Shown piece after piece: positions 54,087 through 62,946 of a stretch of DNA of 64,000 nucleotides. The notes under the pieces are model-generated. The model did not search any database, was not told where the DNA came from, and saw only the letters and a program-made list of their open reading frames with translations. Position numbers and translations under genes: made by a program. Numbering within the stretch: position 1 is the first letter of the stretch; each line of letters begins with the position of its first letter. The DNA is taken from assembly GCA_913056495.1 (NCBI GenBank), contig CAJXMO010000006.1:166896-230895 (forward strand). The letters are read 5' to 3'. The stretch is from an uncultured Alteromonadaceae bacterium. GTDB taxonomy: Bacteria; Pseudomonadota; Gammaproteobacteria; Enterobacterales; Alteromonadaceae.

Positions 54087-54536
54087 TTAGCTACCTCTTT
54101 CGGGCAAATGAACGATTTGCCAATAGTGCTTTAACAAGTCGGCGAGCCTGAAAAAATCATCCCCGGAGTAATCTTTTAAAAAATATCCGGCGATACCAGA
54201 CTGATAACTTGCCTCAATATCTTTTTCATCTTCTGATGTGGTAAATACAAACACCACAGCATTAGCGTAATGAGCGTGATTGCGCAGCTTAGCCAGCATT
54301 TCTATCCCGGTTAGCCTAGGCATTTGAATGTCCAGCAAAATAATAAACGGCCATTCAACGTCTCCGGCATCTAACATATCAAGCGCTTGTTGACCGTCTG
54401 ATGCTCGAATCACTTTGTTATTGATATTCCGCCGTTTAAGACAACGAATAATGTTCGCAAAATCAATATCATCGTCTTCAACAACAAATAAATTAATCGG
54501 TGATTTCGCCAGGGCCTTTGTATCTTTCACGTTCAT
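54087..54536 (-). CDS. Stand-alone response regulator receiver (Rcp1-like)
   Basis: A 149-aa single receiver domain with acidic pair EDDD near residue 20, phospho-acceptor Asp69 (ILLDIQMP), Thr in VFTTSE and Lys in FLKDYS. No output domain. It probably shuttles phosphate between the hybrid kinase upstream (105-bp gap) and the REC-GGDEF-EAL protein that follows after 2 bp. Confidence 0.9.
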   Translation of the reverse strand: MNVKDTKALAKSPINLFVVEDDDIDFANIIRCLKRRNINNKVIRASDGQQALDMLDAGDVEWPFIILLDIQMPRLTGIEMLAKLRNHAHYANAVVFVFTTSEDEKDIEASYQSGIAGYFLKDYSGDDFFRLADLLKHYWQIVHLPERGS

Positions 54537-54640
54537 TGATCAAGAGTCCATATGGTTTTTTATAAAGCAGAGGATTGCGCAGCAGGGCCATACGCACATT
54601 GTGCTTCGGGTTTGTCTTGAAAGATAAACAGGCCCTAACT

Positions 54641-56569
54641 TCATGCCTCTTGCCTTATGCTCGCGGGTTGTAAAATTAACGTATCCGGATGCCAGTACTT
54701 TGGCCAACGCACTTCAAATGCGGCGCCACGTAAATTGCTATTTACCAGTTCAACACTGGCACCATAAAACTCAACAAGCTTTTTCACCATTGCCAACCCC
54801 ATTCCACTGCCTTCAACCTGATCTCTGGGCCTGAGTGTCTGAAACATCTGAAAAATTTTGTCTTTATATTCAAAGTCAATGCCCGGCCCATCATCCTCAA
54901 TCCGAATACAATAGGTATTATCCTGCTCAGATGTGGTTAACTTAATGACGCCCGAAGTTTGGTCATGATGTTTTAAGGCGTTGCTGATAAAGTTATTTAA
55001 TACAATTAGAACAGCCACTCTGGGTAAATTTAAATTACATCCCTGAAACTCAATCAAAAAACTATCCGAGGTTAAATGAAATTCTCTTAACTCCTGCACC
55101 AGAGTCTTCATATCAATTAATTCGTTTTGATAACGCTTGCGGTTTAAACGCGAATATTGTAATAAATCATCTAGTAGTTTGGCCATGCGTTCAGCCCGGT
55201 TTTTTATTAAGGAAAAATGGCTTTTAAGCTCATCGTCAAAATCAGCCATATAATCTTCTTCAATCCAGCTGATGAGCTTTTTGATGGCATTTAACGGCGC
55301 TTTTAAATCATGCGAAGCCACATACGCAAATTCCTCCAAATCACTATTAGATTTGGATAATTCCTGAATCAGTTTTTCCCTTTCCGTCACATCCCGGGCA
55401 ACACTTAAAATAAATTTTTGCCCTTTTGCATTTGAAAACCTTTGTTTGGTCGTGAATAGCTTTTTAAATTCACCATTTGGGCAAGTTACGGATTCAAACT
55501 CTTCGACAAACCCATTGTCCAGAACATACTGATCAGACTTCATTAAGGATTCAGGATCTTCAACTTTAAACGCATTTAAAGCCGGATTGCCAAGGACACT
55601 CGCTCTTGCATCATTCGGGTAGAGTTTTAAAAACGCATCACTGGCATTCACAATATTAAGCGCTTCATCTTTAACAAAAATATAATCCGGCATCAGTTTA
55701 AAAATCAGCTTTTGAAAGTTATACGCATCACTGAGTTCGGCTTGTTTATTAATCAGTTCCTGTTCCTTATCAGCCAGTTTTTTTTCTAAGGTTTTTTTCT
55801 CAATTGCATCCCGAATGCTTTTATCAAGGGTGTTCAAATTAAGCGAACCTTTAACCAAATAATTTTCGGCGCCGGATTTTATCGCTTCAACCGCAATTTT
55901 TTCATTTCCCTGCCCCGTCATAAATACAACCGGCACATAGGGATAAGTCGAATGAATTTCTTCTAACAGCACTAAACCGTCTTTACCTGGTAGTGAATAA
56001 TCCAGCAATACACATTCAAAACTATGTTCAGCCAATAAATTCATTGCCTTATCGCCATCAATGCAAGGGACAACCTGATAAGCCTTTGACGCTCGCGTTA
56101 ATAGGCGGCTACAAAATTCAATATCATCTTGATTGTCATCTATGATCAGAATGTTGAGTTCTTTAGAGTTATTCAGGCTAAATGCGGCTCTTTCTGCATT
56201 AACTGAGTTGATTAAAACCGTTTCAAGTGAGTCAGTATTAATATCCCGCTTGTTTAAATAATCCTGTGCGCCTTTTTTTAATAAAGAAACCGCTTTAGCT
56301 TCATCAGCCTGTCCGGTCAAAACAATAACGGCCAACTCGCTGCCTAGGTTTTTAAGCGCGACCAATAGCTCCAGGCCAGACATATTGGGAAAATAAAAAT
56401 CAATCAGCACACAATCAAACTGCTCCTGTTTGCAGCGAGCAATGGCTTTTTCCGGAATTTCTTCAATTGATATGATAAATTTGCAGCGCGTTGACTTGGC
56501 CAGAGCGCGTTGACACGCTTCCAGATCATCCGGATTATCATCCACCAATAGAACTTTGATGGTATCCAT
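54641..56569 (-). CDS. REC-REC-PAS histidine kinase
   Basis: A 642-aa soluble sensor kinase. Two receiver domains come first, with Asp57 (VLIDFYF) and Asp190 (VLLDYSLP). A coiled coil (about 250-290), a PAS domain (about 285-400), HisKA with His420 (ASHDLKAPL) and an HATPase ending near 620 (DDGPGID, GMGLAM) follow. The double-receiver front end is unusual and suggests it integrates phosphate from upstream kinases. ATG at 56569 starts MDTIKVLLVDD, the receiver's first strand. Longer readings to 56617 overlap the previous gene. Confidence 0.92.
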   Translation of the reverse strand: MDTIKVLLVDDNPDDLEACQRALAKSTRCKFIISIEEIPEKAIARCKQEQFDCVLIDFYFPNMSGLELLVALKNLGSELAVIVLTGQADEAKAVSLLKKGAQDYLNKRDINTDSLETVLINSVNAERAAFSLNNSKELNILIIDDNQDDIEFCSRLLTRASKAYQVVPCIDGDKAMNLLAEHSFECVLLDYSLPGKDGLVLLEEIHSTYPYVPVVFMTGQGNEKIAVEAIKSGAENYLVKGSLNLNTLDKSIRDAIEKKTLEKKLADKEQELINKQAELSDAYNFQKLIFKLMPDYIFVKDEALNIVNASDAFLKLYPNDARASVLGNPALNAFKVEDPESLMKSDQYVLDNGFVEEFESVTCPNGEFKKLFTTKQRFSNAKGQKFILSVARDVTEREKLIQELSKSNSDLEEFAYVASHDLKAPLNAIKKLISWIEEDYMADFDDELKSHFSLIKNRAERMAKLLDDLLQYSRLNRKRYQNELIDMKTLVQELREFHLTSDSFLIEFQGCNLNLPRVAVLIVLNNFISNALKHHDQTSGVIKLTTSEQDNTYCIRIEDDGPGIDFEYKDKIFQMFQTLRPRDQVEGSGMGLAMVKKLVEFYGASVELVNSNLRGAAFEVRWPKYWHPDTLILQPASIRQEA

Positions 56570-56577
56570 TAGTGAGT

Positions 56578-57024
56578 TCACTCGTCCGTTTGTGGCAGTA
56601 TCGCAATGCCAAACCAATAATCTTTCATCGTTTTGATTGCCTGTGTTAAACCATCAAAGTCGACTGGTTTTTGAATAAAGGTACTGGCACCCAATGCGTA
56701 ACAGTCTTCTACATCTTTAGGATCATTTGATGTGGTTAGAATCACGGTTGGAATAGATTGCATTTTAGGATCTGATTTTAACTGTCGTAGCAGTTGCCGC
56801 CCGTCGATACCCGGCATATTTAAGTCAAGTAACATCAAAACAGGCCTGTGCGTATCTGAACTTTCTTTATATTCTCCTTCATTGTACAAATAGTCATGTG
56901 CCTCCTGGCCGGATTTACACCAGTGAACCGGGTTTAACAGATGATTTTTACGTAAACTGCGCAGCGCCGCTTCATAGTCATCCGGATTATCATCAACAAG
57001 TAATATCAGTCCTGGTTTGCTCAC
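56578..57024 (-). CDS. Stand-alone response regulator receiver (Rcp1-like)
   Basis: A 148-aa single receiver of the type found with phytochrome-like kinases (Rcp1). VDDNPDD at 10-16 provides the acidic pocket, Asp67 (LLDLNMP) is the acceptor, TTSN holds the conserved Thr and QKPVDF the Lys. The GTG start directly abuts the TAA stop of the PAS kinase gene, so translation is coupled. The hybrid kinase starts 8 bp after its stop. Confidence 0.9.
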   Translation of the reverse strand: MSKPGLILLVDDNPDDYEAALRSLRKNHLLNPVHWCKSGQEAHDYLYNEGEYKESSDTHRPVLMLLDLNMPGIDGRQLLRQLKSDPKMQSIPTVILTTSNDPKDVEDCYALGASTFIQKPVDFDGLTQAIKTMKDYWFGIAILPQTDE

Positions 57025-58143
57025 TTAGTCCACCTTATTCAATGTAAAATAAAAAGTCGTTCCTTCGCCCATTTCAGACTCCAGCCAGATCGAGCCGGAA
57101 TGGCGCTCAACAATTTTTTTGACAAAAGTTAAGCCCACACCTGTGCCTCTTACCGAGTCATCTTCAGAGTTAAGCCGCTTAAAAATTCTAAAAATATCCT
57201 GAAAAAATTTTTCTTCGATGCCCATGCCATTATCTTTAACATAGAGAATTTTATCTACATCTTCTTTTGAAGCAGGATTTATCCCGGATATCAACCCAAC
57301 TTCAACCAGTCTTTGTTGCCTTTTATTATATTTAATCGCATTGGAAATTAGATTGCGGTAAAGCTCAGTTACCCTGACCTTATCACAGGTAATGGTTGGC
57401 AAAGGCTCGCTAATTTTTACCTCGACTGTATAGTCTTCAGCTTCGTGGCACGTCAGTTCAACAATATCTTTTACCACTTGATTGAGGTCTACATCTTCAA
57501 CGGCCATTTCCTGCCGGCCCAGACGGGAGTAATAAAGCAAGGTATCAACCAATTGTTCCATCCGGTTACATAAAAACTGAATACGACTGATGCGTCTCTT
57601 ACCGTCATCACCCAGCACTGTTTCATAATCTTCGGCTAAGAAGGTAGCGTTGTTAACAAGCCCCCTAAGGGGCTCTTTTAAGTCATGTGATGCAATATAA
57701 GCGAATTGATCTAATTCATTGTTACTGGTTTTCAGCTTTTTGATATAGGCCTGAATGGAGCGTTCGTTATTTTTACGCTCAGTAATATCGCGTATGGTGC
57801 CAACAAACATAATCTCGCCGTCAATTTCCATTTGATTAACCCCCAGCTCCATCGGAAATATTTCCCCGTTTTTACGCTGAGCCAGTATCTCTCGGCCAAT
57901 GCCTATAATTTTTTTCTCACCGGTTTGATGATAATGTGATAAATATCCGTCGTGCTGACTTTTATAAGGCTCCGGCATCAACATTCTCACATTCTGGCCG
58001 ATCATCTCCAGACTGCTGTAACCGAATATTTTTTCAGCCGCACGATTCGTTGTTTGAATTTTGCCTAGACGATCAATTGTAATTAAACCGTCCAATACAG
58101 TATCCATCACGGTTTCAAGATACTTGGCTTGAGAGTTGTCCAT
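57025..58143 (-). CDS. FixL-like PAS histidine kinase
   Basis: A 372-aa soluble kinase. The PAS domain (about 8-122) closely follows the FixL heme PAS: MLMPEPYKSQHDGYLSHY with a histidine (His64) at the position of the FixL proximal heme ligand, and IIGIGRE with Arg84 at the FixL distal arginine. HisKA has His153 (ASHDLKEPL), and the HATPase has VKDNGMGIE and GTGVGLTFVKK. It is the first gene of the five-gene signalling operon. Oxygen sensing through heme is a reasonable hypothesis; many FixL-like PAS domains do not bind heme. Confidence 0.9.
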   Translation of the reverse strand: MDNSQAKYLETVMDTVLDGLITIDRLGKIQTTNRAAEKIFGYSSLEMIGQNVRMLMPEPYKSQHDGYLSHYHQTGEKKIIGIGREILAQRKNGEIFPMELGVNQMEIDGEIMFVGTIRDITERKNNERSIQAYIKKLKTSNNELDQFAYIASHDLKEPLRGLVNNATFLAEDYETVLGDDGKRRISRIQFLCNRMEQLVDTLLYYSRLGRQEMAVEDVDLNQVVKDIVELTCHEAEDYTVEVKISEPLPTITCDKVRVTELYRNLISNAIKYNKRQQRLVEVGLISGINPASKEDVDKILYVKDNGMGIEEKFFQDIFRIFKRLNSEDDSVRGTGVGLTFVKKIVERHSGSIWLESEMGEGTTFYFTLNKVD

Positions 58144-58304
58144 AGCGTCCTCTGCTTAAACTGATTTAAGTAAAGAATAATAGACTCGTGTGAAAAAGCA
58201 ATGACGTTAAAATGCCATTCATCTTCAAAACGGGTAAGTGATCGACCTTATATTTTGTAAGAGATTTCCGATTAACAAATAAACCGTAAAAAAGCTTAGG
58301 TAAA

Positions 58305-59216
58305 TCAGCTGATAAAAAGACTGATGGCCAATATCAGAGGTGTCATTAAGGTAATGACAAGATTCAGCGCCAGCAAAAATAAAGGTGGGTAGCATGACTG
58401 ACTCGAGCGCTTATGGAAAGTTTTGAGTAAATAAAAGACGAGCAATCCAATACACAATGGCAATAGCGCATAGATTGATATTAACGGAAATAAACCAGAT
58501 CCCGTGGCAAATACAATGATTAAGATACAAAAAAGTATAAACAGGCCATATACATTCAGACTGGCATTAATACCATAGGCAATTGAAAAGTGACGCCGGC
58601 CAAAGCGCTTATCGGCGCGTATATCAGGCAATTGATTAAGCAATAATAAGTTATTAATTAGAAAAAATGCAATCAATGACGCCCACAACCCCGCAAATGT
58701 GATTGCCTCTATCAAACAAAATTGAGTCCCCAGTACCATTAAAAGGCCAAATCCTAAACCCGGCGCAATCAGGCAAATAACCGGCATTTTGTTTAGCCAC
58801 TGTGTATAAGAAACGATAATAAGTATCCCGGCCAAGCCAATCCAAAATAGCTCAAACCCACACTTAAACACCAGATATAAGCCAATAAATATCGTTATCA
58901 GTAAACTCATCACGGCTGCCGATAAAACGAGGTTAGCGGCCTCAGGGCATTTAACTAATGCACCACTGCCGCCGCTAAATGGTGTCTTTTGAGTTTTTAA
59001 ATCCAACCCACTTTTAAAATCGAAATATTCATTGAAGGTATTGACACTGATATGCGCAGCCAAAGCGCCTGTCAATACTGCCAATAAATTAGAATGCACT
59101 GGCGCTGCGGTATGATTTACAGCGACAGCCCAGCCTAACAAAACACAGACAGGCGTTAACAGCAGAAAAGGAATACGCATTGATTGCATCAGCGCTAAGA
59201 GTGGGTTAAATACCAT
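58305..59216 (-). CDS. UbiA-family prenyltransferase (MenA-like)
   Basis: A 303-aa membrane prenyltransferase with about eight helices. The first metal-diphosphate motif is NEYFDFKSGLD (Asn62, Asp66, Asp72) and the second is DIRADKRFGRR (about 199-209). Both Asp-rich motifs are intact. The sequence is closest in style to MenA (1,4-dihydroxy-2-naphthoate prenyltransferase), but no menaquinone gene is adjacent, so the acceptor is uncertain. AAGGAG precedes the ATG by nine bases. Confidence 0.8.
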   Translation of the reverse strand: MVFNPLLALMQSMRIPFLLLTPVCVLLGWAVAVNHTAAPVHSNLLAVLTGALAAHISVNTFNEYFDFKSGLDLKTQKTPFSGGSGALVKCPEAANLVLSAAVMSLLITIFIGLYLVFKCGFELFWIGLAGILIIVSYTQWLNKMPVICLIAPGLGFGLLMVLGTQFCLIEAITFAGLWASLIAFFLINNLLLLNQLPDIRADKRFGRRHFSIAYGINASLNVYGLFILFCILIIVFATGSGLFPLISIYALLPLCIGLLVFYLLKTFHKRSSQSCYPPLFLLALNLVITLMTPLILAISLFIS

Positions 59217-59267
59217 TTAAAGCGTCTCCTTGCATTAGGTTATCTAGCCTGCCAGACTCAACTTTGC

Positions 59268-59957
59268 TTAAGTTGATATACCAAAAATAAATCCCACACT
59301 TGCGGTTAATACCATAGCGAGCGCCCCCCAAAATGTCACGCGCGCAGCTGCCTTTAAAATAGGAGCGCCACCGGCTCTCGCCGAAACTGCCCCTAAAAAC
59401 GCCAGAAAAATCAGTGAAAAAAAGCTTTCATAATAAATAAGATCTGCGATTGGCACCAGATAGGCTATCAACAAAGGTAAAGCGGCGCCTAGAGTAAAGG
59501 TCAGCGCAGATGAAATGGCGGCCGTTAACGGTTTTGCCTGACTGATTTCTGCTAAGCCAATATCATCACGGGCATGGGCTGCCAGTGCATCATGTGCCAT
59601 TAGCGCTTCTGCTACCTGATGCGCTAACTCAGGGTTTAATCCGCGTTGCTGATAAATTAAAGCCAGCTCCTTTTTTTCAGCAGAGTAATTTTCAGATAAA
59701 GAGCGTTTTTCGATTTCCAGATCGGCTTTTTCTGCATCCGCCTGTGAGCAAACAGATACATATTCACCCGCAGCCATGGACATAGCACCCGCAACTAACC
59801 CTGCTATTCCGGCTAATAGCACCTCACTCTGTGAAACGCTGGCCGCTGCGACCCCGATAATTAAACTACTGGTGGAAACTATGCCATCGTTTGCGCCTAA
59901 CACGGCGGCTCTGAGCCAGCCGCTGCGATGTGATCTGTGCTTTTCCTGATGAACCAT
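59268..59957 (-). CDS. VIT1/CCC1-family iron/manganese transporter
   Basis: A 229-aa membrane protein of the VIT family (PF01988). It has HRSGWLRAAVLGANDGIVSTSSLIIGVAAA in helix 1, SMAAGEYVSVCSQADAEKADLE leading into the acidic cytoplasmic metal-binding helices (about 75-145), and three further helices (five in all). It moves Fe(II) or Mn(II) out of the cytoplasm. ATG at 59957 has GAGGG six bases upstream; a TTG just before is less suitable. It lies between UbiA and PepSY/FMN-binding genes. Confidence 0.9.
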   Translation of the reverse strand: MVHQEKHRSHRSGWLRAAVLGANDGIVSTSSLIIGVAAASVSQSEVLLAGIAGLVAGAMSMAAGEYVSVCSQADAEKADLEIEKRSLSENYSAEKKELALIYQQRGLNPELAHQVAEALMAHDALAAHARDDIGLAEISQAKPLTAAISSALTFTLGAALPLLIAYLVPIADLIYYESFFSLIFLAFLGAVSARAGGAPILKAAARVTFWGALAMVLTASVGFIFGIST

Positions 59958-60098
59958 CAACCACCCTCATTATGACTTAAATCATAAGACAAGTTTACAA
60001 AACCGGCTCAAGATTACCGGACATCAAATCAATTTATTCTTTACGATTTCTAACTTGAGTTTAGTCTTTACCGGCTGGAAAAAACAATTTTACCTTGA

Positions 60099-60857
60099 TT
60101 AGCTTTTTGATTTGTTTCGTTTCTTTTTAATCGAAAACGCATGCAGCCATAAATAACCGCCAAAGCAGGACAATATAATTAACAGAATGGCAAATAAATC
60201 GACCAACAGCTTACCATTGGTTGAAAAAATGGCACCTGAATGCAGGTCCAGGATCAGTCGTTCAAGGCTTATCGTTTGGGGGTAAATGGATAGTTGTGGC
60301 AAATGGTTCCGATTAAATTTGACCTGTTGCGCGATTGCCTGACTGCTCAGTTGATTGACATCATATTCAAACCACTGACCATTGGACTGATAACAAACGT
60401 CCGAGAGACAGGTTTCTGTGCTGACATTTTCAATGGGTAAGTGAAGCCCAGCCACTTCATCTAAACGCTCAATTAAATAAAAATCTGGCCAAGAATATAA
60501 AGAGACTTTCGTTTGGCAAATAACAGCAACAGCTTCAAATTTGAGATACTGAACCCCGATCAACTCCTGTTCACAACCAGCTAATAATTCAGTATTGAGT
60601 CTGGATACGGATTGTCGGGTAAGAATAAAGCTCTGTCCGTTTATCTGAATACTTCTTCCCTGAGTAGGCTTCACACCATACAAATGCTTTAACAGCCAAG
60701 GACTTTTAAGGTAGGTTTTATCTAAACTAAATTCACTGGTGTGATTAATAAATATGCCGGATACAGACATAAAAATAATCCATAGGATTAAAGTTAAACC
60801 TAATCGTTTATGCCACTTCCAGCAAAAAGCACGAAATTTAGATAAAGTCCGTTGCAT
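60099..60857 (-). CDS. PepSY-associated transmembrane protein
   Basis: A 252-aa PepSY_TM-type protein. A first helix (LGLTLILWIIFMSVSGIFIN, about 21-40) follows the WHKRLGL start typical of the family. A periplasmic region and a late histidine (DLHSGAIF, about 205) lead to a second helix with DLFAILLIILSCFGGYLWLH. PepSY_TM proteins pass electrons across the membrane in flavin/iron reductase systems, often through heme histidines. It is 1 bp downstream of the FMN-binding gene. Confidence 0.82.
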   Translation of the reverse strand: MQRTLSKFRAFCWKWHKRLGLTLILWIIFMSVSGIFINHTSEFSLDKTYLKSPWLLKHLYGVKPTQGRSIQINGQSFILTRQSVSRLNTELLAGCEQELIGVQYLKFEAVAVICQTKVSLYSWPDFYLIERLDEVAGLHLPIENVSTETCLSDVCYQSNGQWFEYDVNQLSSQAIAQQVKFNRNHLPQLSIYPQTISLERLILDLHSGAIFSTNGKLLVDLFAILLIILSCFGGYLWLHAFSIKKKRNKSKS

Positions 60858-60858
60858 C

Positions 60859-61353
60859 TTAATTAATTTGACCGTTCAGATATAAGGCAGCTCGCGCACT
60901 CGCAGTGACTGCATTAACGGATAAAGTAGCACCTGAAATCCCATCAATATTTTGTGATAACTCAAGCTTTGAAGATAAGCTAACGCCGTTAAACTGATTG
61001 GTGAAAAATGGATATTTTACTTCCCAGCCCCGTGACTCTCTAAAGGCTAGAATGCTAACGTTATTGATTTGATTATCTTTAACCACGATGCCAATCGTAA
61101 TGGGTTTTTCTTTCCCGATTTCGTTAAATATCCAGGCCGAGGTATTGTCTGTTTTCCAGTATTTGACCCTAAGTGTATGGATCTGACGGTGATAAATCTC
61201 ACCTAAGGCTTTTTTGGTTTCAGCATTAAGCCACAAACTCTGTACTTTTGGTACACTTGTAAAATGCTGATTTAAAAAATCAGTATTTGACAGGTAAGTT
61301 TGTGAAACACTACCAAAACAGACAAAAATCAATAAAAACAGAGTGTATTTCAA
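60859..61353 (-). CDS. Secreted FMN-binding (flavinylated) domain protein
   Basis: A 164-aa protein with a signal peptide (to about residue 18) and one FMN_bind domain. The flavinylation motif is SGATLS at 140-145, with Thr143 the expected attachment residue for FMN by ApbE. ITIGIVVKDNQINNVSILAFRESRGWEV is the typical preceding segment. It starts with TTG, AAGGGC eight bases upstream. It forms a pair with the PepSY gene and lies 93 bp from a porin gene, across a terminator. Predicted role: extracytoplasmic electron transfer. Confidence 0.85.
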   Translation of the reverse strand: MKYTLFLLIFVCFGSVSQTYLSNTDFLNQHFTSVPKVQSLWLNAETKKALGEIYHRQIHTLRVKYWKTDNTSAWIFNEIGKEKPITIGIVVKDNQINNVSILAFRESRGWEVKYPFFTNQFNGVSLSSKLELSQNIDGISGATLSVNAVTASARAALYLNGQIN

Positions 61354-61375
61354 AAATTTATGCCCTTTTTATAAG

Positions 61376-61402
61376 AAATGGGGTGCTAAAAGCACCCCAT
61401 TT
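61376..61402. terminator. Terminator between porin and FMN-binding gene
   Basis: AAATGGGGTGCT and AGCACCCCATTT form a perfect 12-bp stem with an AAA loop, 45 bp beyond the porin stop. It would end most porin transcripts before the FMN-binding/PepSY pair. Readthrough could still co-express them. Confidence 0.82.
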
Positions 61403-61446
61403 TAAATTCTATTGATATTTGTTCAAGTGTTTAATCTCAGCCTTAA

Positions 61447-62616
61447 TTAGAAAGACCAGCCAACACCTAAGTTTAAGACGCTAGAATCATCGCCAGCTTT
61501 AGATTGCTTGCCAATGTCTGCCTTAAATACGACTTTTGGATGTAACCAGTAGTTAACCCCAATTTCATTATAACTGACTTCAGTATCAGCGCTGTTACCG
61601 GCTTCATTATCCCAGCTGCTATGGCGGGCAAATACACCGACTTCAGGCGTTAACTTGTAGCCAGCTTCAACGAAATAGCCTGATTGTTCATCTAAACCTT
61701 CAGCTTTAAAATCATCACCGTCAATATCCCAACGAGCATATAAAGCTTTCACAGTTAAATCACCTGTTTGGTAAACCGCGTGTGTTTCTAATAAAGTGGC
61801 TGCAGATTCCATATCTGTATCCGCTTTATTTTGTTTTAAATCGTTTTGATACTGTAATGAAGCAGCTAATTCTAAACCAGCAACCGCAGTATATTTGATG
61901 CGACCTGTCGCTGCCCAGTCATTTGCAACTGCTTTAGCAGATTTTTGACGGCCACCACGGATTTTAGCAGCTTCTTCTAAATGTAAACCACTGTGCACAG
62001 CAAAGTTATATGAAACGCCTGGCGCTAATTCACCTAGTACCTGGGCACCCGTCTCCCACCAAGTTGTTGGGATAATATTTTTTTCAACGTTATTACGCTC
62101 TACACCATAAAAAGTATCAGGTTCATGCGTTTCATTTAAAATACCTACCGGTACTAAAAATAGACCAGCCTGAGCTTTGTGTTGCTGCGCGAAGTCCCAT
62201 TCAATGTAAGCCTGTTCAAGTTCAACTTCACCCGGAGCACCATCGCCCGCTAAACTGTGTTCTAATTCAAATTCTGATACAAAACGAACTGATTCAGTAA
62301 ACTCTTTACCTATGTAAAGCACATATCTATGAGCATCTACCTGATCATCTTTACCATCTGTAAAATAGTGATTGAAATGATGCTCACCATACCCACCAAT
62401 GCTCACGCCTGATAAAGCGTTTGCAGAAGCATTAGCTGAGCCTGATTCTAAAGCGGTTGCCAAAGATTCTAACTTTTGTTCAGTCTGTTTTAACTGGGCT
62501 TTTAATTCGTTGATTTCTGCTTGTTGTTTTGAAGCTACTTCGTCATTTTGAGCAAAAGCCTGACCAGATAAAGCTGCACCAATAACTGCTGCGCTGATAA
62601 GTGTGTGTTTAAACAT
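61447..62616 (-). CDS. Outer-membrane porin with N-terminal coiled coil
   Basis: A 389-aa porin. A signal peptide (AFAQ, cut near residue 22) is followed by a coiled coil (about 26-60, KQQAEINELKAQLKQTEQKL). The 16-18-strand barrel begins at GVSIGGYGEHHFNHYF and ends GVGWSF with terminal phenylalanine. It resembles OprP/OprO-type and related marine porins found next to FMN_bind/PepSY genes. The substrate is not known. A Fur-box-like sequence and a long hairpin lie upstream. Confidence 0.85.
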   Translation of the reverse strand: MFKHTLISAAVIGAALSGQAFAQNDEVASKQQAEINELKAQLKQTEQKLESLATALESGSANASANALSGVSIGGYGEHHFNHYFTDGKDDQVDAHRYVLYIGKEFTESVRFVSEFELEHSLAGDGAPGEVELEQAYIEWDFAQQHKAQAGLFLVPVGILNETHEPDTFYGVERNNVEKNIIPTTWWETGAQVLGELAPGVSYNFAVHSGLHLEEAAKIRGGRQKSAKAVANDWAATGRIKYTAVAGLELAASLQYQNDLKQNKADTDMESAATLLETHAVYQTGDLTVKALYARWDIDGDDFKAEGLDEQSGYFVEAGYKLTPEVGVFARHSSWDNEAGNSADTEVSYNEIGVNYWLHPKVVFKADIGKQSKAGDDSSVLNLGVGWSF

Positions 62617-62698
62617 AGTTCCTCAGTGTTCTTTTTAATCATTTTAAAAGGACCACTCATTTTGAAGTACAAGGTGAGTGTATTCCGGTATTAACAAA

Positions 62699-62736
62699 TG
62701 CGTTAGTTTTTTCAAATAACGATAAAAACTAACGCA
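62699..62736 (-). other. Long hairpin upstream of the porin gene
   Basis: TGCGTTAGTTTTT and AAAAACTAACGCA form a perfect 13-bp stem with a 12-nt loop, about 83 bp upstream of the porin ATG. If transcription starts beyond it, the hairpin lies in the porin mRNA leader and could act as a stability or attenuation element. On the reverse strand it ends in AAAAACTAACGCA, so a U-run is lacking for termination. Confidence 0.55.
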
Positions 62737-62768
62737 ATAGCAATTACGGGCAACAAGAATAATGTAAA

Positions 62769-62783
62769 TAACAATAGTTATCA
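62769..62783 (-). promoter_or_regulatory. Fur-box-like sequence upstream of the porin
   Basis: On the reverse strand TGATAACTATTGTTA matches 11 of the 14 defined positions of the 7-1-7 Fur consensus TGATAATnATTATCA. It lies about 155 bp upstream of the porin start. AT-rich context makes chance matches possible. The remaining 62617-62946 spacer holds no gene I can support. Confidence 0.4.
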
Positions 62784-62946
62784 ATTGTAATAATTAAAAT
62801 AAATTAATACCTAATATAATTATTCCTTATGAAACCTAATTCTGGGTGATAAAAGCATTTTAATTTCAGTAATTTATAACGAATTTAATTCAACGGATAT
62901 AGAGGTATGACCAGAGTTCACTTGGTATCCAGTTGCAATGTTGCAA

